DNA of 64,000 bases, from contig CAYQXV010000003.1 in the NCBI GenBank assembly GCA_964421675.1, positions 55,015 to 119,014 on the forward strand. The letters run 5' to 3'. Both the position numbers and the translations under genes were made by a program. Below, piece after piece: positions 43,800 through 52,799 of this stretch. The notes under the pieces were generated by a model. That model worked only from the letters and a program-made list of their open reading frames with translations. It was not told where the DNA came from and did not search any database. How positions within the stretch are numbered: position 1 is the first letter of the stretch; every line of letters begins with the position of its first letter. The DNA is from CALLPQ01 sp964421675. GTDB lineage: Bacteria; Pseudomonadota; Alphaproteobacteria; Caulobacterales; Parvularculaceae.

Positions 43800-45344
43800 A
43801 TGCCGCAAAATAAAGATCGCTCGCACACAATCCAAGTGAAACCCCAGATTCAATCCAAACCTAAAATTCAAGCCAAATCCAAGAAGCGATTATCTGACCA
43901 TGCTGGTGTTCTGGCGTTATCTGGTGCCGTGATCATTGGTGGTGCACTCTATATGAGCTCAGTCATGCCATCGGCGACTGCCTCGATGTTGGCAGCCCAG
44001 GAGGGGGTGAACCCTGCCTCGGCGCAAGATCAGGACCTCTCTCTTACAATATACAATAATAATCTCGCTCTTGTTCGAGATGCGCGGTCAATTTCATATG
44101 GCAAGGGCCGCTCGACCATCACGCTTCCAGGGGTTTCGTCACAAATTAATGCAACAACGGTTAGTTTTTCCGCGCCGGGCGTTGGCATTATCGAGCAGAA
44201 TTTTGACTATGATCTCCTGACCCCGGCCAAATTGATGGAAAAGGCTGTTGGCAAGACCGTTACGCTGGTGCGAACAAACCCGGCCACGGGCAAAGAGACA
44301 CGGCGCGAGGCGACTGTGCTTTCCGTTAATAATGGTGTGGTGATTAAGACAGGCAATACCATTGAGGTCTTGCGCGATGATAATCTGCCGACCCGGGTCA
44401 TATTTGATAAGGTGCCAGAAAATCTTCGTGCCAATCCAACACTTTCTGTTGTTGTCGATTCCGAAAATGCCGGGCGCAAGCCAACAACACTCACCTATCT
44501 AACCGGCGGGCTGGGATGGCGCGCTGACTATGTCGCCCTGTTTGATGAAGGCAAGGGCGAAATGAACTTTAAGGGATGGGTGACACTGAATAATGTGACG
44601 CAAACAAGTTTTGTCAATGCAGACGTAACCATGGTGGCTGGCAATGTGAACAGCGCACCGAGCCCTCGCTCGCGCCCGCGCCGTTCATCAAGTATTCGCA
44701 GCGGCGGCATAGAGGCGACGAACGAGGCGCGCCTTGGAGACAATTATCTATATCCGCTACCGGGGCGCACGAGCGTTGCCAGCAATCAAACAAAGCAAGT
44801 TGCCTTTGTCGATGCACCAACAGTGGAGGCGGGCAAAGGGTATGAATATCAAGCCAATGATATGCGTACCATTAATACGCCGCAAAATGTTGATGTACGG
44901 ATTGCTTTTTCCAACAGCGCCGCCAAAGGGTTGGGCGCGGCACTGCCTGCCGGTGTGGTTCGTGTGTACACCAATGATAGTGAAGGGCGGTCACAATATA
45001 TTGGCGAGAACCAAATTACCCATACTGCCGGGGGCGCTGATCTCTCGATTAAAATCGGAGAGGCATTCGATGTAACTGTGCAGCCTGCGCTTACCAATAA
45101 CCGGATTGTTAATAAGCGCCGTACAGAAAAAACCATGCGGTATACACTGCGAAATGCCAAACGCGAGCCCGCGACTGTGACCATAAGGCAGAATGCCGGT
45201 TGGTCGGGTCTGGAGACTGAAATACTTTCAGAATCTATTGAGAGCCGAAACCCAAGCCATAATAATTATGTCTGGGATGTTGAGGTTCCCGCTGAAGGGG
45301 AGGCGGTACTTACCTTCTCCGTCCGCCAAACAAGTCCGTACTAG
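43800..45344 (+). CDS. DUF4139 domain protein, first of a tandem pair
   Basis: A basic, Lys/Gln-rich N-terminus is followed by one hydrophobic segment (AGVLALSGAVIIGGALYMS, about 38-56), so it is anchored or exported. The rest matches DUF4139: LTIYNNNLALVRDARSI, then NFDYDLLTPAKLMEKAVGKTVTLVR, then TYLTGGLGWRADYVALFD and a C-terminal NNYVWDVEVPAEGEAVLTFSVR. A basic Ser/Arg/Pro linker lies near 285-305. Function is unknown; relatives are beta-sandwich proteins. GGGAGA precedes ATG 43800. Its paralogue follows after 55 bases. Confidence 0.82.
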   Translation: MPQNKDRSHTIQVKPQIQSKPKIQAKSKKRLSDHAGVLALSGAVIIGGALYMSSVMPSATASMLAAQEGVNPASAQDQDLSLTIYNNNLALVRDARSISYGKGRSTITLPGVSSQINATTVSFSAPGVGIIEQNFDYDLLTPAKLMEKAVGKTVTLVRTNPATGKETRREATVLSVNNGVVIKTGNTIEVLRDDNLPTRVIFDKVPENLRANPTLSVVVDSENAGRKPTTLTYLTGGLGWRADYVALFDEGKGEMNFKGWVTLNNVTQTSFVNADVTMVAGNVNSAPSPRSRPRRSSSIRSGGIEATNEARLGDNYLYPLPGRTSVASNQTKQVAFVDAPTVEAGKGYEYQANDMRTINTPQNVDVRIAFSNSAAKGLGAALPAGVVRVYTNDSEGRSQYIGENQITHTAGGADLSIKIGEAFDVTVQPALTNNRIVNKRRTEKTMRYTLRNAKREPATVTIRQNAGWSGLETEILSESIESRNPSHNNYVWDVEVPAEGEAVLTFSVRQTSPY

Positions 45345-45399
45345 TCTGTACTAAAACTTTGATCGCAAATGTTGGGCTGATGATGGATTGGGAGAACAA

Positions 45400-47142
45400 A
45401 TGAGCCAGTTAAAGAAACTCATTTTGGTGGGCGCCGGTGCAGGCGCCCTTGCCGGTGCTTCCTATACGGCGTTTTCTTCTGATCGCCCGCTTGGTAACTC
45501 CCAAGAGGCAAATCCCGCGCCGGGCCAACAAGAAAATCCAGCGGTCATTGAAGACGCGTTTGTAAACGGCGTTAGCGATAATAGAGTCATTTCGGACGGG
45601 GCTAGCGATATCGCCGTTACGATTTACCGTGACAATCTGGCCTTCATTACAGAAACACGGGAAGTCACCTTGCCCGCGGGCCGTTCGACAGTTTCTTTTT
45701 CGGGGGTAAGCGATCTCATCATCCCGCAATCGGCGATTTTACGAGATTTTGGCGCGATCACATTGGAGCGCAATTTTGACTATGATCTGCTGTCCCAGGG
45801 CTCGCTGTTTCGCAAATCTATTGGCGAAGAGGTGGTTTTAACCAGAACAGACCCTGCGACCGGTGCGGCAAAAAATGTCAGAGCAAAGATTATTTCGGCA
45901 GGAAGTGGCGTCGTCGTGGATATTGACGGCGAGGTGGAGGTCTTTGATTGTTCTGGCTTGCCGGAAAAAATAAGCTTTGACGATCTGCCTCAAGGCCTCC
46001 AGGCCGAACCCACTCTTTCAATCGAGGTGAGTGCTGAGGAGCCGGGCCCGCAGCGCTTTACGATTAGCTATCTTGCAAGCGGATTTGATTGGCAGGCTGA
46101 CTATATTTTAACCTTGAATGACGCTCGCGCCCCCAGCTCTGATGAGCCGATGAAGGCAAGTTTTGCGGGGTGGTTAACCGTTGAAAATGGCAGCGCGCTA
46201 TCTATCCGCAATGCCCCAACGGCGATTGTTGCCGGTGAATTACAGCGCCTTTATGAAACTCGCGCGACGGCAAAACCTGCGGACTGGTTCGCTGCAACAT
46301 GTTGGCCTAAGGGGTCGACAAAAACCGGAACCTATGGCGTTGGGCGAGGTCAATTCGCAGACCTTGCCGCTCCAGCGCCTGTGATGATGCAATCAAGAGC
46401 AGCTTTTGCGGAATCGGAAAGCGTTGAAGATGAAGTTGTGGTTACAGGCGCGCGCTTAAAGAGCGCTGAAGCCAAGCGCGAAGATTTGGGTGATTACAAG
46501 CTTTATCGCACGCCGGAACCAACCACAGTTGCTAGCTATCAAACCAAGCAAGTCTCGTTTCTGAATAAATCCGATATTGATGTAACGCGGGTGCATGTCT
46601 TTGGCCGTGATCCTGGTGATCTTCGCCGGATTGATCCAGAGGACATTGGCAGTGGGTATAGTGATAGTGGTTATGCTGATTTACGCTACGACATCGATAA
46701 TTCCCGAGACGGATCATTAGGCCAGCCTCTTCCCGAGGGTACGGTAAGGGTCATGGCGCCAAACGGGCAAGATGTTACATTTTTCCTTGGCGAAGGTGAT
46801 GTGCGTGATCTTGCAATTGATTTACCCGTTGAAGTTGATATCGCCGCTAGTCCATCCGTCAGTATGGAGACGACTGTCACGTCGGGCGGCGCACGCGAAA
46901 ATGGACGCACGGAGACGACGAGCTATTCCTATTCGCTTGAACATAGGGTTCGTAACGCAAATCCTTATGCTGTTCTTGTGGAGGTTTCGGAGAATAAATC
47001 AGGCTATTTAGAGGGGGTAAAAGTGCGTAAGGCGAGCAAACGTCAACTTGCTGATAGCGCCTATCCCAAATGGCAATTTATTGTGCCCGCTTATGGGGAG
47101 GAAGTCCTTAGCTACTCTATAGCGTGGACAACGGATTACTGA
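45400..47142 (+). CDS. DUF4139 domain protein, second of a tandem pair, with a TonB-receptor-like motif
   Basis: The N-terminus has a signal peptide or anchor (LKKLILVGAGAGALAGASYTAF). The DUF4139 core mirrors the upstream gene: VTIYRDNLAFITETREV, NFDYDLLSQGSLFRKSIGEEVVLTR, ISYLASGFDWQADYIL, WQFIVPAYGEEVLSYSI. Between the two halves it has an insertion (about residues 295-365) with DEVVVTGARLK at 344-354, the sequence that opens the plug of many TonB-dependent receptors. Two lone Cys lie in this protein (~184 and ~303). ATG 45400 has GGGAGA upstream. Function unknown. Confidence 0.8.
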   Translation: MSQLKKLILVGAGAGALAGASYTAFSSDRPLGNSQEANPAPGQQENPAVIEDAFVNGVSDNRVISDGASDIAVTIYRDNLAFITETREVTLPAGRSTVSFSGVSDLIIPQSAILRDFGAITLERNFDYDLLSQGSLFRKSIGEEVVLTRTDPATGAAKNVRAKIISAGSGVVVDIDGEVEVFDCSGLPEKISFDDLPQGLQAEPTLSIEVSAEEPGPQRFTISYLASGFDWQADYILTLNDARAPSSDEPMKASFAGWLTVENGSALSIRNAPTAIVAGELQRLYETRATAKPADWFAATCWPKGSTKTGTYGVGRGQFADLAAPAPVMMQSRAAFAESESVEDEVVVTGARLKSAEAKREDLGDYKLYRTPEPTTVASYQTKQVSFLNKSDIDVTRVHVFGRDPGDLRRIDPEDIGSGYSDSGYADLRYDIDNSRDGSLGQPLPEGTVRVMAPNGQDVTFFLGEGDVRDLAIDLPVEVDIAASPSVSMETTVTSGGARENGRTETTSYSYSLEHRVRNANPYAVLVEVSENKSGYLEGVKVRKASKRQLADSAYPKWQFIVPAYGEEVLSYSIAWTTDY

Positions 47143-47191
47143 TTTGTCCACATCAAATCTACGCCCCCTATCGGGCACCGCGTCTATTGCG

Positions 47192-47197
47192 TATAAT
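47192..47197 (+). promoter_or_regulatory. Consensus -10 element next to the dnaG start
   Basis: TATAAT lies 9 bases before the dnaG ATG, so the transcript would begin about 3 bases before it. The matching -35 position (47169-47174, TATCGG) is weak. Confidence 0.35.
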
Positions 47198-47206
47198 ACT
47201 TGACCC

Positions 47207-49354
47207 ATGCCCCGCTTTACACCGTCCTTTCTTGATGAACTAAAATCACGCCTGCGCCCGTCCGATGTGGTTGGGCGTTCTGTGAAGCTGAAGAAACAAG
47301 GGAATGAATGGGCGGGCCTTTCGCCCTTCACCAAGGAAAAAACGCCGTCATTCTTCGTGAATGACCAGAAGGGGTTTTTCCATTGTTTTTCCTCTGGCAA
47401 GCATGGCGATATTATTGGCTTCCTGCAGGAAACGCAGAACCTGACTTTTGTTGAGGCGGTTACGATCCTGGCGGCTGATGCCGGGATGGAATTGCCGAAA
47501 GACGACCCCCAAGCGGCCAAGCGCGAAGAAGCAAATCGCGGTTTGCTCGAGGCGTGCGCGGCGGCCACGGTGTTTTTCCAGCAAATGCTGGGGCGTCAGG
47601 AAGGGGCAAAAGCGCGCCACTATCTCCAGGGGCGGGAGGTTACCAGCGCGCAGGTGCGTGAATTCTCAATCGGCTATGCCCCCGGCGACCGGCACGCCTT
47701 GAAAAACTATCTCGTGAATAAGGGCTTTCACGAGGATGTTCTCGCAGAGGCCGGGCTTTTGATTAAGCCCGATGATGGCGGGCAATCTTACGATAAGTTT
47801 CGCGACCGGGTGATGTTTCCGATCCTCAATCCGCGCGGTCAGCCTATTGCCTTTGGGGGCCGGGCGCTCAATCCCGATGCTCGCGCAAAATATATGAATT
47901 CGCCGGAAACCCCGCTCTTTCATAAAGGCTCGGTGCTGTATCGATTTGGGGAAGCGCGAAAGGCCGCCGCCCAAGACAAAGCGCCGATTATTGTGTGCGA
48001 AGGCTATATGGATGTTGTTGCCCTGTGGGGGGCAGGCATTACCAATGCGGTTGCGCCGCTCGGAACGGCGTTGACCGAAAACCAGCTTGCCATGTTGTGG
48101 CGGATCAGTGATGAGCCGATCTTGTGTTTTGACGGGGACGGCGCAGGGGTGCGCGCGGCCTATCGCTCAACTGAGCGGGCATTGCCGATGCTTAAGCCCG
48201 GTAAATCCTTAAATTTCGCGTTTTTACCGGAAGGCCAGGACCCCGACGATCTGTTGCGGGCAAAGGGGCGCAAAGCCCTGGATAGCGTGTTGGAAAATCG
48301 CGAGGCATTGATTGATGTTGTTTGGCGCCGCGAAAGTCAGGAGCATGATCTGACCACGCCTGAGCGACGGGCGGCATTCAAAGCGGGGCTGCGGGCACTG
48401 GTGAAAACAATCGCCGACCGGGATGTGCGCGATTTTTACGGCAAAGATCTCGCCCAACGCCTCGACCAGCTATATGGCGCGCCGGCCTCTTATGATCGCG
48501 GGAATGGGCGCGCTGGCGGGCCGCAAAATAAGCAATGGTCACAAAATGGCTCGGGCCGAGCGGCAGGTAATTACAATAATAATTGGGGAGGTGGGCAGAA
48601 AGGGTCCAGATTTGGGGGCCGCGCGCGATGGTCGCCGCCCGCCCGGATCAGCCCGGAGTTACGGCAATTGCGGCTCTCCAAGACAGGCACATCTGAGCAT
48701 AGTCCATTTCGCCGGGAGGCCACGCTTGTGCTTGCTTTGTTCTGGCATCCGGACCTTATTGAACGCCGCGAACCGGATATTCTGGCACTGGGTTTGTCTG
48801 ATTCTGGTCTGGCGCGGCTATTGGCTGATATTTTGTTCCTATTAGCAGCCGATGATACCCTTGACTCTGATGGCCTCCAACGCCATTTGTCCAATAAGGC
48901 AAGTGGAAAACTTATGGAGCAGCTCATTAATGATAGGGCGCTCAACAGCCAGCACTTTCTACAGGCCGAGGCTCAGCGTGATGAGGTTGATTGGGGTTTT
49001 GATAATGCCCTTGCTCATCATACCTTTGAAACCCATTTGAAAGAGGAGCTAGCGCGCGCAGCTTCCAACATCTTTGACGATGAAGTTTCCGACAGCTTGA
49101 TTGCTCAAGCAGGGCCTGACAGCGAGGGTGATACCCCTCCGGACTCTTCTGAATCAAATCCGTTACCATCTTCGTCAGACAGTCCTGGCGACGATACGGC
49201 ATGGAAAGCCATGGGTGCGGCACGCGAAGAGGTCATCAATCGCAATCGGTCACGATTACCCGATGATGCCAGCCAACAGGGACATTCATCCCGGCTGGCA
49301 ACGGCGCTGGAACGAATGAAAGCCAGCGTTAAAGAAAATGGTCGCAAACGGTAG
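47207..49354 (+). CDS. dnaG: DNA primase
   Basis: The N-terminal CHC2-type domain (about 30-95) is recognisable as GLSPFTKEKTPSFFVNDQKGFFHCF, but three of the four zinc ligands are replaced (Ser39, Thr42, Ser63; Cys60 is kept). The TOPRIM polymerase core has IVCEGYMDVVALW with the Glu and ILCFDGDGAGVRAA with the DxD. A Gly/Asn-rich linker (about 425-470) leads to a helicase-binding domain, and the end is Ser/Asp-rich. It makes primers at the fork. No ribosome binding site is seen before ATG 47207. It is followed by rpoD, the conserved order. Confidence 0.96.
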   Translation: MPRFTPSFLDELKSRLRPSDVVGRSVKLKKQGNEWAGLSPFTKEKTPSFFVNDQKGFFHCFSSGKHGDIIGFLQETQNLTFVEAVTILAADAGMELPKDDPQAAKREEANRGLLEACAAATVFFQQMLGRQEGAKARHYLQGREVTSAQVREFSIGYAPGDRHALKNYLVNKGFHEDVLAEAGLLIKPDDGGQSYDKFRDRVMFPILNPRGQPIAFGGRALNPDARAKYMNSPETPLFHKGSVLYRFGEARKAAAQDKAPIIVCEGYMDVVALWGAGITNAVAPLGTALTENQLAMLWRISDEPILCFDGDGAGVRAAYRSTERALPMLKPGKSLNFAFLPEGQDPDDLLRAKGRKALDSVLENREALIDVVWRRESQEHDLTTPERRAAFKAGLRALVKTIADRDVRDFYGKDLAQRLDQLYGAPASYDRGNGRAGGPQNKQWSQNGSGRAAGNYNNNWGGGQKGSRFGGRARWSPPARISPELRQLRLSKTGTSEHSPFRREATLVLALFWHPDLIERREPDILALGLSDSGLARLLADILFLLAADDTLDSDGLQRHLSNKASGKLMEQLINDRALNSQHFLQAEAQRDEVDWGFDNALAHHTFETHLKEELARAASNIFDDEVSDSLIAQAGPDSEGDTPPDSSESNPLPSSSDSPGDDTAWKAMGAAREEVINRNRSRLPDDASQQGHSSRLATALERMKASVKENGRKR

Positions 49355-49445
49355 GCACAATGCCCTCAGCGTTTGTGACTCATATGACCAAGATTGATGA
49401 CAGAAAAGCTCAGTAGAATTTGCAACGAACAGGATCCGGCACGTA

Positions 49446-51419
49446 ATGGCGACGAAAACGGCAGCAAAAGCAAAAGACGACGCACCAGCAGAAGGCACAC
49501 CCGACGGTCCAATCCTTGATCTGACGGATGCTGGCGTCAAAAAGATGATCAAATCCGCAAAGTCACGCGGATATATCACCTATGACGAATTGAACGCTGT
49601 ACTTCCCTCCGAGCAGTTCACCTCCGAACAGATTGAAGACATTATGTCCAAGCTCTCGGAGATGGGGATCAATGTCACCGAGAATGAAGAGGAAGAAGAA
49701 GAAGGCGATAACGCCGCCAAACCCGCAGCGGGTACCGCTGTTGCCAAAAAGGCGGACGGGACCGGCAGCAGTGTCGTTACGACCAATACTTCTTCATCGG
49801 CGGACCGGACCGATGATCCGGTGCGCATGTATCTTCGCGAAATGGGCACGGTCGAGCTGCTCTCGCGTGAAGGCGAAATTGCGATTGCCAAACGCATTGA
49901 GGCCGGACGCGAAACCATGATCCGCTCGCTTTGTGAATCGTCTCTGACATTTGAGGCGATCACCGTCTGGCGCGACGAGCTGAATGAAGGCCGGGTTTTG
50001 TTGCGCGATATTATCGATCTTGATGCGACCTATGGCGGCGGGCCAGAGGCGCGCCCGGACATGACGCAGCCAGAAATCGCGGAACGTGTTCAAAAAGAAG
50101 AAGCAGAAAAAGCCGAAGCCGGCGACGATGATGATGAGTTCGATGAAGGCGCGCTTTCCTTGTCGGCAATGGAAGCGGAATTGCGCGACGGGGTCATGAT
50201 GACCTTTGACGAAATTTCCGGCGACTATAAAAAGCTTCGCCGCCTGCAAGACATTATGATTGAAGAACAATTGCAGGGTAATGATTTATCGCCTTCGCAA
50301 TTGCGCCGCTTCAAGAAATTGCAAAAAGATATTGCAGAACGGGTTCGCCATGTTCGGCTGAACAATCAGCGGATTGAAGCGCTCGTCGAGCAGCTTTACG
50401 ATATTAATCGCCGCTTGATCGCCCTTGAAGGCAAGCTGGTCAGGCTTGCAGACTCAAATGGTGTGAACCGTCAGGAATTCTTGCAGGAATATCTGGGCGC
50501 GGAACTTGATCCTGAATGGTATGATCGTATTGCCATGAAAACCGGCAAAGGCTGGCAGGCATTGATTACGAATGCTGGTGATCAGGTTACGCATCTGCGC
50601 GATGAGATTGGAACGCTGTCAACGGAAACCGGTCTGACCGTCAAAGATTTCCGGCGCATTGTACAAACCGTTCAAAAAGGTGAGCGCGAAGCGCGCATTG
50701 CCAAGAAAGAAATGGTTGAAGCCAATTTGCGTTTGGTGATTTCTATCGCTAAGAAATATACAAATCGCGGCCTGCAATTTCTTGATCTTATTCAAGAGGG
50801 CAATATTGGTCTGATGAAAGCGGTTGATAAATTTGAATATCGCCGAGGCTATAAATTCTCCACCTATGCCACATGGTGGATTCGCCAGGCGATTACGCGC
50901 TCAATCGCTGACCAAGCGCGAACCATCCGTATTCCGGTGCATATGATTGAGACGATCAACAAAATTGTGCGCACGTCTCGTCAAATGCTCCATGAAATTG
51001 GCCGCGAGCCAACGCCTGAAGAGCTTTCTGAGAAATTATCAATGCCGCTTGAGAAAGTTCGTAAGGTGATGAAAATTGCCAAAGAGCCAATCTCTCTTGA
51101 AACGCCGATTGGCGATGAAGAAGATTCTCATTTGGGTGACTTTATTGAAGACAAGAATACGGTTCTGCCGATTGATGCGGCGATCCAGTCCAACTTGCGG
51201 GAAACAACGACGCGGGTTCTAGCCTCACTGACACCGCGTGAGGAACGTGTCTTGCGGATGCGATTTGGTATTGGCATGAATACGGATCACACCCTCGAAG
51301 AAGTTGGCCAGCAATTCTCAGTGACGCGCGAGCGTATCCGCCAGATTGAAGCCAAAGCGCTGCGCAAACTCAAACATCCTAGTCGCTCGCGGAAATTGCG
51401 CAGCTTCCTGGATAACTAA
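49446..51419 (+). CDS. rpoD: RNA polymerase sigma factor RpoD (sigma-70)
   Basis: Region 1.1 opens the protein (KKMIKSAKSRGYITYDELNAVLP). Region 1.2 is DPVRMYLREMGTVELLSREGEIAIAKRIEAG. A non-conserved region rich in Asp/Glu follows, then region 2 with IAKKYTNRGLQFLDLIQEGNIGLMKAVDKFEYRRGYKFSTYATWWIRQAITRSIADQ, region 3, and region 4 ending TLEEVGQQFSVTRERIRQIEAKALRKLKH. This is the housekeeping sigma factor; 657 residues is normal for alphaproteobacteria. A terminator follows at once. Confidence 0.98.
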   Translation: MATKTAAKAKDDAPAEGTPDGPILDLTDAGVKKMIKSAKSRGYITYDELNAVLPSEQFTSEQIEDIMSKLSEMGINVTENEEEEEEGDNAAKPAAGTAVAKKADGTGSSVVTTNTSSSADRTDDPVRMYLREMGTVELLSREGEIAIAKRIEAGRETMIRSLCESSLTFEAITVWRDELNEGRVLLRDIIDLDATYGGGPEARPDMTQPEIAERVQKEEAEKAEAGDDDDEFDEGALSLSAMEAELRDGVMMTFDEISGDYKKLRRLQDIMIEEQLQGNDLSPSQLRRFKKLQKDIAERVRHVRLNNQRIEALVEQLYDINRRLIALEGKLVRLADSNGVNRQEFLQEYLGAELDPEWYDRIAMKTGKGWQALITNAGDQVTHLRDEIGTLSTETGLTVKDFRRIVQTVQKGEREARIAKKEMVEANLRLVISIAKKYTNRGLQFLDLIQEGNIGLMKAVDKFEYRRGYKFSTYATWWIRQAITRSIADQARTIRIPVHMIETINKIVRTSRQMLHEIGREPTPEELSEKLSMPLEKVRKVMKIAKEPISLETPIGDEEDSHLGDFIEDKNTVLPIDAAIQSNLRETTTRVLASLTPREERVLRMRFGIGMNTDHTLEEVGQQFSVTRERIRQIEAKALRKLKHPSRSRKLRSFLDN

Positions 51420-51445
51420 GTCAATTATAATATTGAATTGCGTTG

Positions 51446-51475
51446 AAACCGGCTCCTATGGGGCCGGTTTTTTCA
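51446..51475 (+). terminator. Terminator after rpoD, touching the moaA start
   Basis: AAACCGGC and GCCGGTTT pair around TCCTATGGG, followed by TTTTTTC. Its last T residues are within 3 bases of the moaA ATG at 51477. Confidence 0.8.
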
Positions 51476-51476
51476 T

Positions 51477-52544
51477 ATGACTGCTCTTTTATCCAATCCA
51501 TATGAGCGGTATGGTTTTTCAGAAGAATTGCAATTAGGAAATGCCGTGCAAGGTTTGCGTGATACATTTGGCCGTAACGTCACCTATCTGCGTTTATCGG
51601 TGACTGACCGGTGTGATTTGCGCTGTTCTTATTGCATGGCTGAGCAGATGACGTTTCTTCCCAAGCGCGATGTGTTGAGCTTGGAAGAGCTAACCCAGCT
51701 TTCCAATCGATTTATCGATCGCGGTGTTAAAAAGCTGCGCATTACTGGCGGCGAGCCACTGGTGCGGCGCGATATTATGACCTTGTTTCGTCAATTATCG
51801 CCGCGCTTAAATGATGGATCGCTCGATGAGTTAACGCTCACCACCAATGCAACGCAGCTAAAGCGGTATGCTACTGATTTGAAATCAGTAGGTGTGAGGC
51901 GGATCAATGTCTCGCTCGACACGCTCGACCCGGTTCGTTTTGCGAAGATTACCCGGCGCGATCAGTTGAGCGAAGTTTTGGCTGGCATTGAGGCAGCGCT
52001 GGCGGCGGGGCTGCATATCAAGATTAATGCGGTTGCTCTGAAGGATAGTTGGCAGGCTGATATTCCGGCCCTGATTGAATGGTCTCATCAGCGCGGCATT
52101 GATGTCACCTTGATTGAGGTTATGCCGCTGGGCGAGATTAGCGAAGATCGTTTTGACCAATATGTACCGCTAAGCGAAGTTGTCGATGCATTGCGCGGAC
52201 ATTGGACGCTAACGTCGAGCGACCATCGAACGGGCGGCCCCGCGCGATATTTCACCATTGAACAGACAAAAGGGCGTCTCGGCGTGATTACGCCGCTGAC
52301 CAATAATTTTTGCGCCGGGTGTAACCGCGTCCGGGTGACCTGTACTGGGCGCATATATACCTGCCTTGGTTCCGGCGATTATCTCGATTTGCGATCCGCA
52401 TTGCGGGGGCAAAATCCAGCCGCTGATCTTGACCGCCTTCTCGATCAGGCGATGATGGCCAAGCCTGAGCGCCATCATTTTGATATCTCATCACCGCGCC
52501 TGGAGCCTGCTGTTGCCAGGCATATGTCCGTAACCGGAGGATAA
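51477..52544 (+). CDS. moaA: GTP 3',8-cyclase MoaA
   Basis: A radical SAM enzyme with CxxxCxxC as TDRCDLRCSYC near residue 45 and the SAM-binding KLRITGGEPLVRRD. A C-terminal second iron-sulfur site appears as NNFCAGCNRVRVTCTGRIYTCLG. The protein ends in Gly-Gly, needed for activity. With MoaC it turns GTP into cyclic pyranopterin monophosphate. The likely ATG 51477 abuts the rpoD terminator and has no ribosome binding site; an internal ATG at 51501 or a GTG could be used. It heads the operon moaA-moaD-moaE-moaB-moaC-moeA. Confidence 0.95.
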   Translation: MTALLSNPYERYGFSEELQLGNAVQGLRDTFGRNVTYLRLSVTDRCDLRCSYCMAEQMTFLPKRDVLSLEELTQLSNRFIDRGVKKLRITGGEPLVRRDIMTLFRQLSPRLNDGSLDELTLTTNATQLKRYATDLKSVGVRRINVSLDTLDPVRFAKITRRDQLSEVLAGIEAALAAGLHIKINAVALKDSWQADIPALIEWSHQRGIDVTLIEVMPLGEISEDRFDQYVPLSEVVDALRGHWTLTSSDHRTGGPARYFTIEQTKGRLGVITPLTNNFCAGCNRVRVTCTGRIYTCLGSGDYLDLRSALRGQNPAADLDRLLDQAMMAKPERHHFDISSPRLEPAVARHMSVTGG

Positions 52545-52547
52545 TTT

Positions 52548-52796
52548 ATGGCAACCTTACAGTTTTTTGGAAAATTTGCAGATATTGTCGGTGAGCGTGA
52601 AACCGGGCACAAACTGCATGCACCACTATCCGTGCGCGATCTTATGGAGCAACTTGCCGAACAAAACCCGGCTTTGCGTGATGTTTTCGCAGAAACGCTA
52701 ATGCAAGTTGCGGTGAATGATTCGATTAGCTCTGTTGATCACATCGTCTCGGACGGCGATGTAATTGCATTTTTGCCGCCCATGAGCGGAGGGTAG
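52548..52796 (+). CDS. moaD: Molybdopterin synthase sulfur carrier subunit MoaD
   Basis: An 82-residue ubiquitin-fold protein ending in IAFLPPMSGG. The terminal Gly-Gly is thiocarboxylated and donates sulfur to precursor Z. It starts 3 bases after moaA and ends 3 bases before moaE, the partner subunit of the same enzyme. Length is typical. Confidence 0.95.
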   Translation: MATLQFFGKFADIVGERETGHKLHAPLSVRDLMEQLAEQNPALRDVFAETLMQVAVNDSISSVDHIVSDGDVIAFLPPMSGG

Positions 52797-52799
52797 GGC

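Noticed and set aside
51420..51476. A molybdenum-cofactor riboswitch before moaA
   Set aside because: Only ~57 bases lie between rpoD and moaA, occupied by the rpoD terminator; too short for the known Moco RNA motif.
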